A DNA stretch of 64,000 nt, from contig NW_020312170.1 of NCBI RefSeq assembly GCF_002999335.1, positions 62,001 through 126,000 of the forward strand. Direction: 5' to 3'. The DNA comes from Cyclospora cayetanensis. Its lineage: Eukaryota > Apicomplexa > Conoidasida > Eucoccidiorida > Eimeriidae. Under the pieces are notes generated by a model. The model saw only the letters and a list, made by a program, of their open reading frames with translations, was not told the DNA's origin and did not search any database. How positions within the stretch are numbered: position 1 is the first letter of the stretch; the number at the start of each line of letters is the position of its first letter. Position numbers and translations under genes: made by a program. Below are positions 22,248-33,700 of this stretch, in pieces.

Positions 22248-24660
22248 TCACACTTTCCACTTAATTGGGCCCATGATCCCGCTGAGACTATCCTTCAGGC
22301 CACGGGGGTTCGCCCAGGGAGAATACAAATACGAGTCATCTTCATCTTCCGCAAACGCCTGATACATGGCGGCAGACAAGTTTTAGTAAAAGGGTGAAAG
22401 GATAAGAACACTTGCAACCAAACAAAGAAAAGACTAGGTGTCAATATGAGGTGGCAAAACTACTTAGATCATAAGTCATTCGCTGAGCTACAAAAAGTCA
22501 GACAGGGGCAAACATCGAGCAAGGTTTTGATAGATTAGTCGATAGGAAATAGTGGCTAATGAAAATGTATTTTTGATGGAACAGTTTTTATGGAAGTAGA
22601 CGACAGCAGCCAGCAAAGCCCAGGCAGCAGTAACACCAAAGGAAGGGCATGTAGTGTCTACAGCAAAGGGGGCAGTGAGAGCGTTAATCGGTAGTCCGGT
22701 CCAGAATCACCCCACCTTGTCTTCTTGTCTCTTCTTGTGGCAGTACGCAAGAACTGCCTTGTGAGTCTCCGCGTCCATACGCGGCTCCCGAACTGGGGGT
22801 CCTGCACGATTATCAGTATGCGCAGCTGTCCCACTTGTTGTGGGATGGCTGCGGAGTGGGTCCAAGGAAGTGTGGCATAATAGCAAATGGAAGAAACCAA
22901 CAGAAAGGTCGAACACTACAACAACTATGAAATAGAATGACAAGTACACTAATCAGACCCGCAGTGAACACCCTCCGACCCATAAGAGATTCAAAACCAC
23001 GAGGCATACTCATAAGCACTTAACACTCAGGGCCCTTAACCCTACTGAAAGAGCTTGGGCAAACCTGCGTTGTTTGGCTGTAGCCTCATGACAGTCCTTG
23101 TCTTTTCATTTGTCCCCAGGTACTTGGAAAGGCATTCATCCCGATGCAGCTGCTTTCCCGTCCACCACAAGCACGCATTTTCTAGGGTAATGCTCTGCAA
23201 CGATGACAGCACGAAAAAACAACAAAGTCTGCTGCGGTGCGAACCACAAAAGCACGGGACTTATTGAGACTCGTAACGAGCCTTAGAGAGACAGGAGAGT
23301 AACTGCAGTGAACAGCAAATTATTTCAAATTCCGGAATGCTGTCAACAAAATGATGCAGACCGCTTATGGAAATCTAGTTACGAAAGTGCTTAGTACCTC
23401 CAGATGTGCAAGCGGTGACAAGAAAACTAGAAAGATTGTGCATAAGCAAAAAGTCTACGTCAACGGGTGGAGGGCCTGAGCTGCCTCGCCAGTTCGTTTA
23501 TACCTCAGAAATTCCTGGGCAGGCAGTTGTCTCCTTTCCCTCTAGTAGCAATCTTGCTGGTTCCCAAGTGGGAAGACCGTGGTTTGCTGGGTATGCGATT
23601 TGCAATGCGCCTTCCAAGACCTTCAGCGCTTCCTTTGCAGCTACTAGAGTCAAACACTCGCGAAGCTCTACCTAAAAAAGCATTGTTCGATTGACTACGT
23701 CAAACTAACCCCTTATAGTTACACATTCAGACTAAGGCCTCGTTTCAGGGTAAGCCCTACACGTCAGATTTGAACGTATGCCCACGCGCTCCAAAAGGCG
23801 ACTACCCAGTCTCGTAACTCGCTGTTTAGTCCTCAGGGACGCCATCCTCTGCACCCGAAATGCCTCTCTTCCCACACTTAACAATTTTGTTAGCGAATGA
23901 AATCCCTTTTGCCCGTAAACCTGTGTCTGCGTGAGCGCCCTTCTGGCCTCTAGCTCTAAACCTGTCCTGTGCATTCTTTGCTTGTGTGCTGCGTCCACTG
24001 GCTCCGCATCAGGCTGTCGATTAACCCTATGTATACCCAGTGTACTTTATCGAAACCAACTCACTGAGAGAGTGTCCGGGAATACCTAATCAGCAAACCC
24101 TAATCCCTTCCGACTAAACTACAAGCTGTGTACAAATTCGTGCCACACCTTTTTGTGGGAAAGAGCCTCTTTTGTTTCGTTGCAGGTCCGCAGAATGACG
24201 TCTGCCACTTCTTTAGCAGGAGGCACACCCGTCCTATAAAGATGTGGATCTGGGTTCGTGGGGGTTCCATCAGGGCAAACATCTAGGTTTGACAGCTTGG
24301 CCACCTGATAACACACATTGCGTGGACACTCGGCATTTAGCAATGGAAACATAGAAAGCAGCCCACACCTCTATGCATCTTGACGAGCACGGTCCAATCC
24401 ATCTATCCTTCAGAGCTTATAAGCTATCGGCTATGGCTTCGGATTTATCTGACTTCTTCTGTGAGACCTCTGGTCTCCTCAGGTCGGAGAGGTCCATAGG
24501 TTGCCAAGGCCTCCGCTGCTTCAGCTACCTTGAGGGCTTGCAGTCTTATTAGGTGAAGCGTAGTAATAGCGGACACGACATCTTTAACTTTTTCTTTTGT
24601 TGAACTTTCAAATAAAAACTGGTTTTGGTCGTCCGCTGTCTTCACATGTATCACCACCAT
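22248..24660 (-). CDS. CFAP298: Cilia and flagella associated protein 298 (C21orf59/Kurly/FBB18 family)
   Basis: Factor needed to assemble axonemal dynein arms; in coccidia only microgametes carry flagella, so expression is probably limited to male gametes (inference). Six exons: 24454-24660, 24149-24304, 23504-23671, 23065-23194, 22716-22801, 22248-22358; 858 nt, 285 residues, against about 290 in human. The start (MVVIHVK) and GLTEE match the family N-terminus. Later family blocks follow in order and spacing: LYRTGVPPAKEV, ALKVLEGALQIAYP, CLWWTGKQL with YLGTNEKT, GPPVREP, and the C-terminal YLYSPWANPRGLK...IKWKV. All introns are GT-AG and phases agree. There are no homopolymer insertions, unlike the neighbouring large genes. 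Several exons lack an internal start codon, so the gene is easily missed. Confidence 0.93.
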
Positions 24661-26517
24661 GGTGTTGTACCAGCTAACAGGATGAAACTATTAATGCGGG
24701 TGGGGGGGATAGTGCACTCTTAAATGATGATAGATTTGTGAAGTGAAACAAATGCACAGATATCTCTTTGCTTTGGGGGGAGGCGTTCACACTAAGTGTC
24801 ATAATGGAACAAAGTGACCATTCAGCCCCTGCACGTCTCCTGTTCCCAGTCGGTAGGACCGAGGCCATGGAGGAACAAATGAGCCCACTATAATCCACTA
24901 ATCGGAGAACAAATTAGCGTTCATTCGTTTTGCTAGTTCATGTATACTAGATGCGACTACGTGCATCAGGCAATAGCATGCAAGTGGTGGATATAGGTGG
25001 CTGTAAAAAGGGGCCAACTTCGCTGGTTAGAGTAGCAGGGCCACTCACTGACTTTCGCGTGTACCGTGTGCTATTTTGTGCATTTGGTCTATATTTCCTG
25101 TTTCGTTGCAAAAGTGTTTACATTAATGTTCTTTTCAAGCGCCTTTTTGCTTTATTTAGATACTGGCAGGCAGTAAGCCGTGATAACCACCAACCCAGTT
25201 AGTTGCATGCAAGTATCCACAAAACGAAACATGGCAATCACTTTAATACGAATAATGAGCAAATAAATGCAGCTGCAGAATACAGGCCTATACAGTCACA
25301 GTTTTCTCTGAAAGTAAAAAATGAAACTTCCATTTGTTTTCGCAAATTTGTAGTTGTCGCCTTCAATATTTGTAAACACCAGTTCGTGGGATCTCCAAAA
25401 ACACGTATACGTAGTCAATTCCTTTTGGATACGGATGCTAGCGTAGTACATGCTTTTGAGGCTTCCAAGTGCCTGAGTCAATCCCAGTATCGTTCGGTGG
25501 TAAGACTCTTATTGAATGCTGTATGCGTTTGTGAGCAAAGTGCCTTTTCATTTCCATTAGTTTAAAAGAAACTAAAACTCAATTAGTTTATACTTTACCA
25601 GCTTCCCATTGCGGGGATGGTATATATTTTCTTAAGTTGGTATCAAATCATACACCGGCATACTCCTGCACCCTCTTTGGAGCTCAAAAGCTTGAAATGC
25701 ATGGTGTCCTTCGTTTTATCAGAAAATGACTGCCTGAAAACAAGAACCAGTGCAAGCAAGAAAGACACATTAGAAGCAAGTACCGGCTTGCTCGTATCCG
25801 CATTTCCGCTCATTTTAACCTAATATTCCTGCTGGGGTCACCAGTACTGTCCCTGAGGCAACGAAGCCTATCACAAGCTAGGGAAGCTTAACATGCATTC
25901 CTTCAAAGGAGCAAACTCGTCCAAGTGCCGATAGCTAGTAGTATGTCGCTGAGCGAGGAAGGTCAACCGGGTTTACTAAATTTATTCCTCCGGCAATGTT
26001 CGCCATTTGCAAGCATCTACATAGAAAATCTTAGCGCACAGAAAGCGAAGTTCTTCATGCCGGGCAGTCAGTCCTACTCTGCACCAAACACAATTTACCT
26101 CCACTTAATTAGCATTTCTAGTATATGTGGATAAATCTTTTTAAATATATTCCCGCGCGCCCGCCCCAGTGCGATAGACTACTGTGCGGGTGCGTCGATT
26201 GCCGTTTTCATACAACATTTTTGGACTGATAGTGTATATAATAGCATTTCTTATGACTTTCGTTGTTCTTTGGTGATGGATTTACTGGGTGCAGCCAAGT
26301 TTGCTTCAGTGCTTTCAATGCCGTATGGGCATCTTCCGAGCCCTATCGGCTAATAACTTCACAGTTTGATTGGTTGCACTGTGGGCAACCTAGGCAGCAT
26401 GCACGTCTCCCCATACATATGAAGGAGTGGGTTAGCTTCATCTGCGAGGACGAATTCAGTGTGTGCTTTTACTCTGAATCTTCTTCATGCGCCCCTAGCG
26501 AAAGACCATGTAGCTAG
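24661..26517. other. Gene-poor stretch, CFAP298 upstream region
   Basis: AT-richer sequence with no gene I can support. The first part should hold the CFAP298 promoter. Near 25420-25490 (+) a short frame contains FLLDTDAS followed by LSQ, which recalls the start of a Ty3/gypsy RNase H domain, but the rest does not continue convincingly. A plus frame at 26263-26517 is Cys/Ser-rich and unrecognised. Confidence 0.4.
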
Positions 26518-26922
26518 ACCAACAGCAAGGCCTGTATCTCTTGCATCACGCCCACGAAATATGGCGAGCGCCGCTTCTACTTCCAAAGAATGCAGCAGCT
26601 TGTCGAAAGGATCACATCTCTGGTCCCTCTAGCAGAGGCCATCGCGTCAGGTCACAGAGGAATAAAGTCTGACCTAGATATTATGCTATCTCAAAACCAC
26701 ATGGAACCTCTGAATCATTCGTGTTAAGCAGAAAACTGCTTTCCTGAAAGAATTAAAATTGGTAGCGAGCAGAATGATGAAGACTTCTAAGAGTTCCTCA
26801 CAGGATGGCAAAAAGAACGACAAGTGAGGCAGGAGGGTTGCGCTCATCGATCGGGCTACATCCAATTCATTATCTAAGATGTTATTATGCGTGGTTTGAT
26901 GGATTCACCTGGATTTGCATAG
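26518..26922 (+). pseudogene. Decayed 135-codon frame with three in-frame TAA codons
   Basis: One reading frame runs from after a TAG at 26515-26517 to a TAG at 26920-26922 and is broken only by TAA at 26725, 26788 and 26875. Between stops it reads like protein: helical, charged, no low complexity (for example QRMQQLVERITSLVPLAEAI and FLTGWQKERQVRQEG). No start codon or flanking splice sites are clear and I do not recognise the family. Each TAA is one transition from CAA, so a former Gln is possible at each site. A retroelement gag or a lost host gene would both fit. Confidence 0.4.
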
Positions 26923-28155
26923 CTAAGAGAGCATTAGTCTAGACAGCTCCTACATGGCGAGCCTTGTCTCGCAGGGGCAGGCATGTCCAGTCACTTGCCC
27001 GAAATTTGTTTGCAATAGTTTTCCTGAAAGGTAGATTTTTAATGCTTTTTGCACTCTGCTGCTGGACCAAAGCCTTACGTATTGATTATTTCGTGAAATG
27101 AGGAAGCTTCTTCCATGTTCGTCTGTCAGGGCACTCTGCCATGAGAGCGAGGAAAAGGCAAAATAAGAAGGCAACAGATGCATCCCTTCCGTAGTATCCT
27201 TTTCTCAACAGTCACCGTACAGGCGTGCAGCCTCATTATACCATTCTCCAATATCTTTCAGATTTATCTACAGATCAACTTCTATCCCCAATGATCGTGG
27301 ATCATCGGCGAACAAATATACGACAAGGATATCAAGGGGCAGCTGCCCAAAAGCCCCTATGTGACTAGACGTAGTTCACCATAGTCACGTCTTTTCAGTA
27401 TAGAGGGAGTGGATTCTCGGCTCTGGAGTAGGGTGCTGGAGTCTGAATTGAAGCGGGCTCAAACGACAGCCTTCGCGCTTTACCCTGGAGCAGATATTCC
27501 TGATTCCGCAGAAGAGGATGAGAGGATGCGGCAAGAGCAATGCAGACTTTATATTTTAGATACGTGTCCCTGTAGGTCACATGTTCAAAAACCTCAAGCC
27601 CCTGTGCTGCAACTCAATCACGGAAGATCACACCGTAAACACACAATAGTGTAAAGGGAACACGGAGGGTTGCAGTAGGCAGACAGCCAATAGTACGGAT
27701 TCTACAGCACATGCCCGGTGATACTTCAGAATTCTAGACAATTGCACGCATGGCTGCTTTTCTGTCTGCGTATCATGTAGCCTTGAATCTGCACTGTCTA
27801 AATCTCAGAGGCAAGACGTAGTATTTGCCTGCCTTGAACACTCATATCGGCACATGGAGACGCACCGAGCACTTTTTAAGCAAGTTGCCATGGAGATTTC
27901 ATCTTACATCGAATGACCCATTAGAAAAGTGGCCTTACACACAGTACAGTAAATATTATTCCAAAAGTAATACAACGCCCAACGTCAACGCATTGAGACC
28001 AAAAAAAACGATTCAATCCACACCTAACGAGCAGAAACGTCCACAACATCTCTACAGTGATGCGCACTTGTTTATCTGCGTACACCATAAATGCAGGAGT
28101 GAGGGCTCGTACTTGTGTGCAACTGCAGTAAATCCAGCCATTTGGGTGCCTTCAG

Positions 28156-28695
28156 GGAATGCGAGAGGACGAATCTATGATATCAGCTCTGCATCACATG
28201 TGGGCTAGATGTTGTACCAAATCCATATCCCTTACTCCTGGCACCTTGTTTGCTCTGCCACCTGACAAGGCAGAAGCCATCCTCAAGTCTGTAGAAACAC
28301 CAGTGGACTTCTCACAACAAATGACAAAGGATATCGATCCTGCTCTCATACGATTCACGGTCAGTCATGCATTTACAATAAACCTTTTGTCGTTGGCCGT
28401 ACACCAAGTTACCTCGATCGTGGTTACCTGCAGATCCCGCCCACCGAAATTACTACTGAATATTAAGGCTTACAACTTAAAACCCAGGCATTGGATATCC
28501 AACGAGCATGCTCATTTTTAGTTGGCAGTACATGCGCAAGGTCCAGGGGTTCTGGTGATGCTGACTCAGGAGTCGGGACTTCTATATCCCTCCACCCCTC
28601 CAGCTGATGAGCACATATTTGCTATCTTCACCTTAGGATTTTTCTTTGCTATTGTGGAGCCCTTGATGGTCCTTTTACGATGTCACTCCAAGTGA
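28156..28695 (+). CDS. Small single-pass membrane protein, member B of a two-copy family (5' end unresolved)
   Basis: Unrecognised protein, paralogue of the module at 21065-21642. Exons 28156-28359 (68 codons) and 28522-28695 (57 codons and stop) are joined in phase 0 by a 162-base intron (ACG|GTCAGT, CATTTTTAG). Like copy A the first exon starts Gly-Met straight after an acceptor. It shares WA-x-C, a Pro at the same place, an Ala-rich helix, then TPVDFSQ and DIDPA. The second exon carries one hydrophobic helix (IFAIFTLGFFFAIVEPLMVL) and a short basic end. By eye the first exons are roughly 30% identical with a single one-residue gap, while the membrane exons share architecture more than sequence. 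Protein-level conservation with many silent differences argues for an old, selected duplication. No 5' exon with a start codon was found, so it may be partial or a pseudogene. Confidence 0.5.
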
Positions 28696-30585
28696 TTGCA
28701 GGGCCTTGTACAGGAAGCGCGTGTGATTACAAGGCTCCCCATGAACTTGGACTCATGGTGTCCCAGTTGGAAGCATCCCGTAAATGAAGACTCCTTGGAA
28801 AAATAAAATGAAACGCAAAAGCGTTAAGATTGTCCAGCGTATATTGAAGCAAATAAGGAATCTCAAAAGGTGCCTTCCATGGGATGCTTCGGGGGAAGCC
28901 TTTAGAGGCCCTCTGTAGAAAAACCAACATCGGAGGAGTCTTCAAACTCGTGATAGCAGACGCAACCAAAACGTGCTTACGGATATGCTAGCACTGGTCC
29001 CCGAAAAGCCTAACAAATATGCGCACTATTGAGCAAGGTGCCGATAGTGAGGTAAGCGTGTAAGCAGTGCATTCATGCTGGTGAGCATCCAACTTGCTAA
29101 TGTTTTTCTAGACTTTTGGATTCACCTGAACACACTCGTAACTTGAACAGATGAACATTACGTGTTGCGAATGTTACATTAGTGGCTTGCTTTTGGCAAA
29201 GATGTTCCAAACAGTACCTCATAATCAGAATAGGCGAAACTGAAATAGGTGAAACGGAAGAGTGCGGCACACATGGACACGACGGACACAATTACGGACA
29301 GATGGCACAAGTGCCTTTTGATTAGAGATATTCAGACGGCATGTAAAATCTTCTATACTGCCAAAGGGCTCTCCAGCATTCAGGGTGCTTTGAAAGGACC
29401 CTCAAAAAACTGATTCCAAAACAAGTTTTCTGACCCAGAGAAGCTCGAAACTAGACGCCCACTGGAGCGGACATCCTGTCACTCAAAGCTGTTAGCACAG
29501 TAACTTAGAAGACGTTAAAAACGATGTGCGTGTTTGGCAATCTGGGTTCTTGCTTTTGAGGGTTTCTTGCTTTACTGAGCAGCCCTCAGATTCCGCTGGC
29601 CTAGGAATCATAATACAGGTTTTTCTGTCTGCCAAACAGCTACACCACTACACATCTGTTTTCCAATCTTGGCTACGCGCGCAAAAATATACTGGTGTAC
29701 TGCAAGATGCTCTTTTTCTCTAGCAATTTCAAAGCTTCTGGTGAAAAGCACTGCCGCCGAAGCGCTTGCTTCGGAAGAGTCTTGGCACAGCGATGTGGCA
29801 GTGTGCTGCTTTCCCTAATAATGAACAGTTGCTGATCTTCAACTAACTCGTTGGAACGCATCTAGATGTTTTTAATCTCTAGCTCCTGGAGACGGCCTTG
29901 GGGAGAGTGGCAGTTGACAAAATAGAGCAGCCAGTTAATGCAGCCAGCAACCTTTTCAGTCATTACTTGAGCGTAAGCAAATACAATGTGGTCCTAGAGC
30001 TTGAAGAGATCATCGTTCTAGGTGTGTCTCCAGTAAATCTGTCCTGTCTAGAAGTCCTCAAAGTGTAGCTTAGCAAAGCCAGTGTATAGCAGAAGTAATC
30101 TGCTGAATCAAACAGATACACATCTCAGCCTGGAGGCAGGCTTCCTATAGCTAATGTAGACACTTGCAAGCCCGTAAGAGAACAGGCATGAGTACGTGTG
30201 CTAGCAAAGGTCAAAGATGAAGAGTGATTCAAACGGAAGTGTTAGACAGAGCAGCAGGCAGTCATAAAAGCTAGCTGCAGAAAAAGACACGTGTCTAAGT
30301 GGCATGAAAGCGGAGCCCAGAAGCAGCAGCAAATGGACGAGTTTTGAGAGTGGGAGGTGGAGGGTTGCAAGCGTTGGCAGCAGCCGACGCAGAGTATGGA
30401 CAGCCACACCACTAACTCGGCAAGTCCGAATAAATTGTCATATGCGATGTTGGCTTCAATGAAGACCAAGTTGACTTGATGCTGCTTGCTGGTAGAGGTT
30501 TGACGCAGCAGCTGCATTAGCTAGTTTAGCTCGCCCTCCAGGCACCTATTATGCAGTTGGTGGGGCTTAAGCACACAGAATAAAG
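28696..30585. other. Gene-poor stretch with one isolated exon candidate
   Basis: No complete gene is supported. Minus frames at 28727-28969 and 29097-29291 and a plus frame at 29526-29723 have no recognisable content. A single well-formed plus-strand exon candidate lies at 29883-29972 and is listed separately. Confidence 0.4.
29883..29972 (+). other. Isolated exon candidate
   Basis: Thirty codons in phase 0 sit between a good acceptor (TTTTTAATCTCTAG) and a strong donor (TTGAGC|GTAAGC). The peptide is helical and charged (ETALGRVAVDKIEQPVNAAS). I could not find partner exons with matching phase, so it may be a real small exon or chance. Confidence 0.3.
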
Positions 30586-30612
30586 GCTTTACTCCTCAAA
30601 GAGGAGTAAAGC
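30586..30612. repeat. Perfect 12-bp inverted repeat, 3-base loop, downstream of the Gln-rich gene
   Basis: GCTTTACTCCTC, AAA, then GAGGAGTAAAGC: a perfect hairpin about 105 bases past the stop codon of the minus-strand gene at 30718-34985, so probably in its 3' untranslated region or just beyond it. Confidence 0.9.
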
Positions 30613-30717
30613 TAAGATCATCGATGATTCGGTAAATGCAATTCCACAGCACGAGCAGCAAAAGCAGCACCCAACACAGCAGCTACTAGTTGCCTGGGCT
30701 CCTCATCTGGGTTAACA

Positions 30718-33700
30718 TTATGTTGAGCGCGTATCGGCTATCTGTACCTCCCTTGCAAGGGCAAGGAGCTTATTGATCTCTGCATGAAGCTTTATGCCCT
30801 CTTTAGTATTTTGAAGCATCCTCTGAGGCCACTCAGGATCTAACGCACTGCACCCGAGAGACCAGTCCTTATCCAAGACATACACGGAAAAAGGTCCCTC
30901 CCTCTCCACTCTTGTGCCACTGACGATTTCTGCTACTTCTGCTGCCGGAAAGGTGTCTTTTGTGAGCTTCCCCTTGGTTCGCAGCATTTCCAGTCGCTTC
31001 CTTAATAGCTCAGCGCGCACCGGCGTTGAGGGCCGTTCCACAGGGGCTACTGCTTCGGCAGACACATCGTATATTAGCGGTTGCTCCAACGGTAAAGGCT
31101 GACGCCTCGCGGGCTGCAAAAGGTTTGGCGTCAAAGCACTCTTCATGCCCTTGACTGAGGATGCGGCTGAATTTATGTTTGTGCTACAACTGTTGAGTTC
31201 CATCGGACTGGCTGTGCTTTCGGCTAACCGCTTCTTTCCTGATGCTGTTGCGGCTTGAGCAGCAACAACAGCCAAGGATGCGTCGGTCGTACTCCCCGTT
31301 TTACCACATGCTTGCTGCTGCGGCTGCTGCTCTTGGGCTACTGCGGAGCAGATATGCAAAAGCGAGGACGGAGAACTTTTCCTTATCAAGTGCGCTCGAC
31401 GAGAAGCGTTTGCTGCCTGCTGCTCCGCAGGAGACCAGCGTCCCCCTGAGGAAACCCCCGCTGGTTCCAAGTGAGATCCTCCTGAATTCGTGGGCTTCTT
31501 CCGTTCTGCCTTCGGCGTTGCAGTCATGCCATCCTCCCGAGCAGAAACTAGACTGGGGGGCTTGCATACCGGCTGCAGCTGCACCTGCTGCTGAATGTGC
31601 TTTGGAGTGCCTGTATCAGAGGGTGAGCAGCCGCGAGCGCTGCTGCCACTTGGCCGGGCAGCAGCGGCCGCAGCTGCTGTTCCTGCTGCTTCTTTGGCGG
31701 CTGCCTCTGCCTCTACCGAAAGGCGAACGCCTAACGAGGTTCGTAGTGGTTCGACAGGTAGGGCCGGCTGATGCTGCTCTTTCAGCTGCTTCAGCTGACG
31801 GTGCTCAACGGAGGCTAGAAAGCGTTGCTGGAGCCGCCTCGGAGATTCCAACCGGGTTGTGGCATACGTTCCGCTGTGCCGACGGTGCGGCAGCAGTATA
31901 TGTTGGTGGGTTTGCTCTTGCTGAACATGGCTTGAAGGCCTGCTTTCCAGAGGGGGCCTTGCTAATGCGTTTAAAGGCGTTTCAAAGGGCGTAGTCAGCT
32001 GTATCAGTTGTTGCTGGCCGGCCTTTCCCTGATGAATCAACTGTTGTTGCGACTGTGCTTCCAGCGGAAGCTGCTCCTGAAACGTTTGCTTCTGATCCAC
32101 CGAAATTACAGAGAGAGGTGTAGCGCAATGGGCAGTATTCTGCTGTATATGGCGCCACTGCTCCAATGGGGGGACTGTCACAACTGGCGAGCTGCCACAG
32201 CTGACGATCGGCAGATGAGGAAACTGGTGTTGCATCTGCTGTTTGTCTTGTGGCACCAACTGCAAGTGCTGCTGCTGCGGCGGCCGCTGCTCTGGGACGG
32301 GCTGCTGCTGAAGTGGTGGTTGCGGCCTACAAGCATCGCGAAAATTGCGACCTGAAGCGTCAGAAGTTCGTAGTATGTTGAGGCACCGATCCGCTGGTGA
32401 GACCGCAGTTTTCGCCGAAGGAGCAGTGTGGTCCGCTGCAGCCGTGGCTGTTGCACTGACAGCTGTTGTCGACGCCTCCACGACACCAGCAGCCATCGCA
32501 GTATCAGAAGCGGAGGGTTGGACTCCTACGGCATCATTATGGCTAGGCTTATTACAGCACAGTGCCATCTGCAGTATGGGCGGCTCATAGATTCCCAATT
32601 GCAGTGTAGGCTCGCCGCCTTGCTGGCCCTGATGTACCGGCTGCCTCGTTTGCTGTGCTAATTCGTGGAGTTGCGTCATTAATTCCAAAATGCCTTGCGA
32701 ACTGTGCGTCTGTTGTGGCCCAGTATGCTTGTGTAGACCCTCTAACCGCGCTGTACGTTGGCTAGTCTGTAATGCACCGTTGGGGGGCTGTTCGCGTGCT
32801 GTATGAGGAACCGTTGTGCCAATGCAAGCAGCATTATAGGCAAGGGGAGAACTAGCAGGTGCAGCAATAGCTGCAGGAACACGGGCAACTGCAGCATTGC
32901 ATGCAGGTGGAGAAGCAGCCGAATTCTCTAAGCTTTTGGTCGTTGAGGGGGCTGCGGATCGAACTGGGCCACCTGTTGAGTCGGCTGATCTGCAGGAGCT
33001 GATGCAGCATTTGTCGCTTCTGACAGCGTCCGCATGAGAACAACGACTGCTTTCCAATGGTGCGTTGCAGCTGCCGCCTAGCAGAGGCAGTGCACGAGTT
33101 TCCGAGGTATGCCACTGCCCTCGGTGCTGATGTCGCAGCGGCTGTTCCTGGACTTCATGGTGTTGCAGCTTGCATTGGTAGTCTTGTTTCTGGAAAGTAT
33201 CTTTTGGCGTTGCCCTTGCCTTCAGTGCAGATAATTCTGCAGGTGTACTACCAGCAACGTCTGCTATGGCTGCGTGACACGCAGCCGGCACTGCACTAGG
33301 TGCTGCCGATGACGGCGGTTGTGCTGCTGATATTAACCCCATATAAGGCAAGACTGGCCCACGAAAAACAGGAGACACCCAATGACTGTCGGCACGTTTC
33401 GGGGGATGCTGCTGACGTACCTGCACCTGCTGCTGCTGCTGTTGCTGCTGACACACCTGCTGTTGCTGCTGTTGCTGATATTGCTGCTGCACCTGCATAT
33501 CCTGCATATCCTGCTGCTGGCTCGTAGATGCCACAGCTTTGCTGTGCGCCCTGTACAACGGAGCTTCAAAGAGGTCAGGACCCTCCCAATGGTCTGAAGC
33601 ATCAGCTGCTGCCCCCAAAATGTTAATCGGTTGTGTTGCCACGGCTGCGGTTGTCGCTGCTGCTATCTGCTGTTCTCGCATAGCGCCACCCACGACAGAG

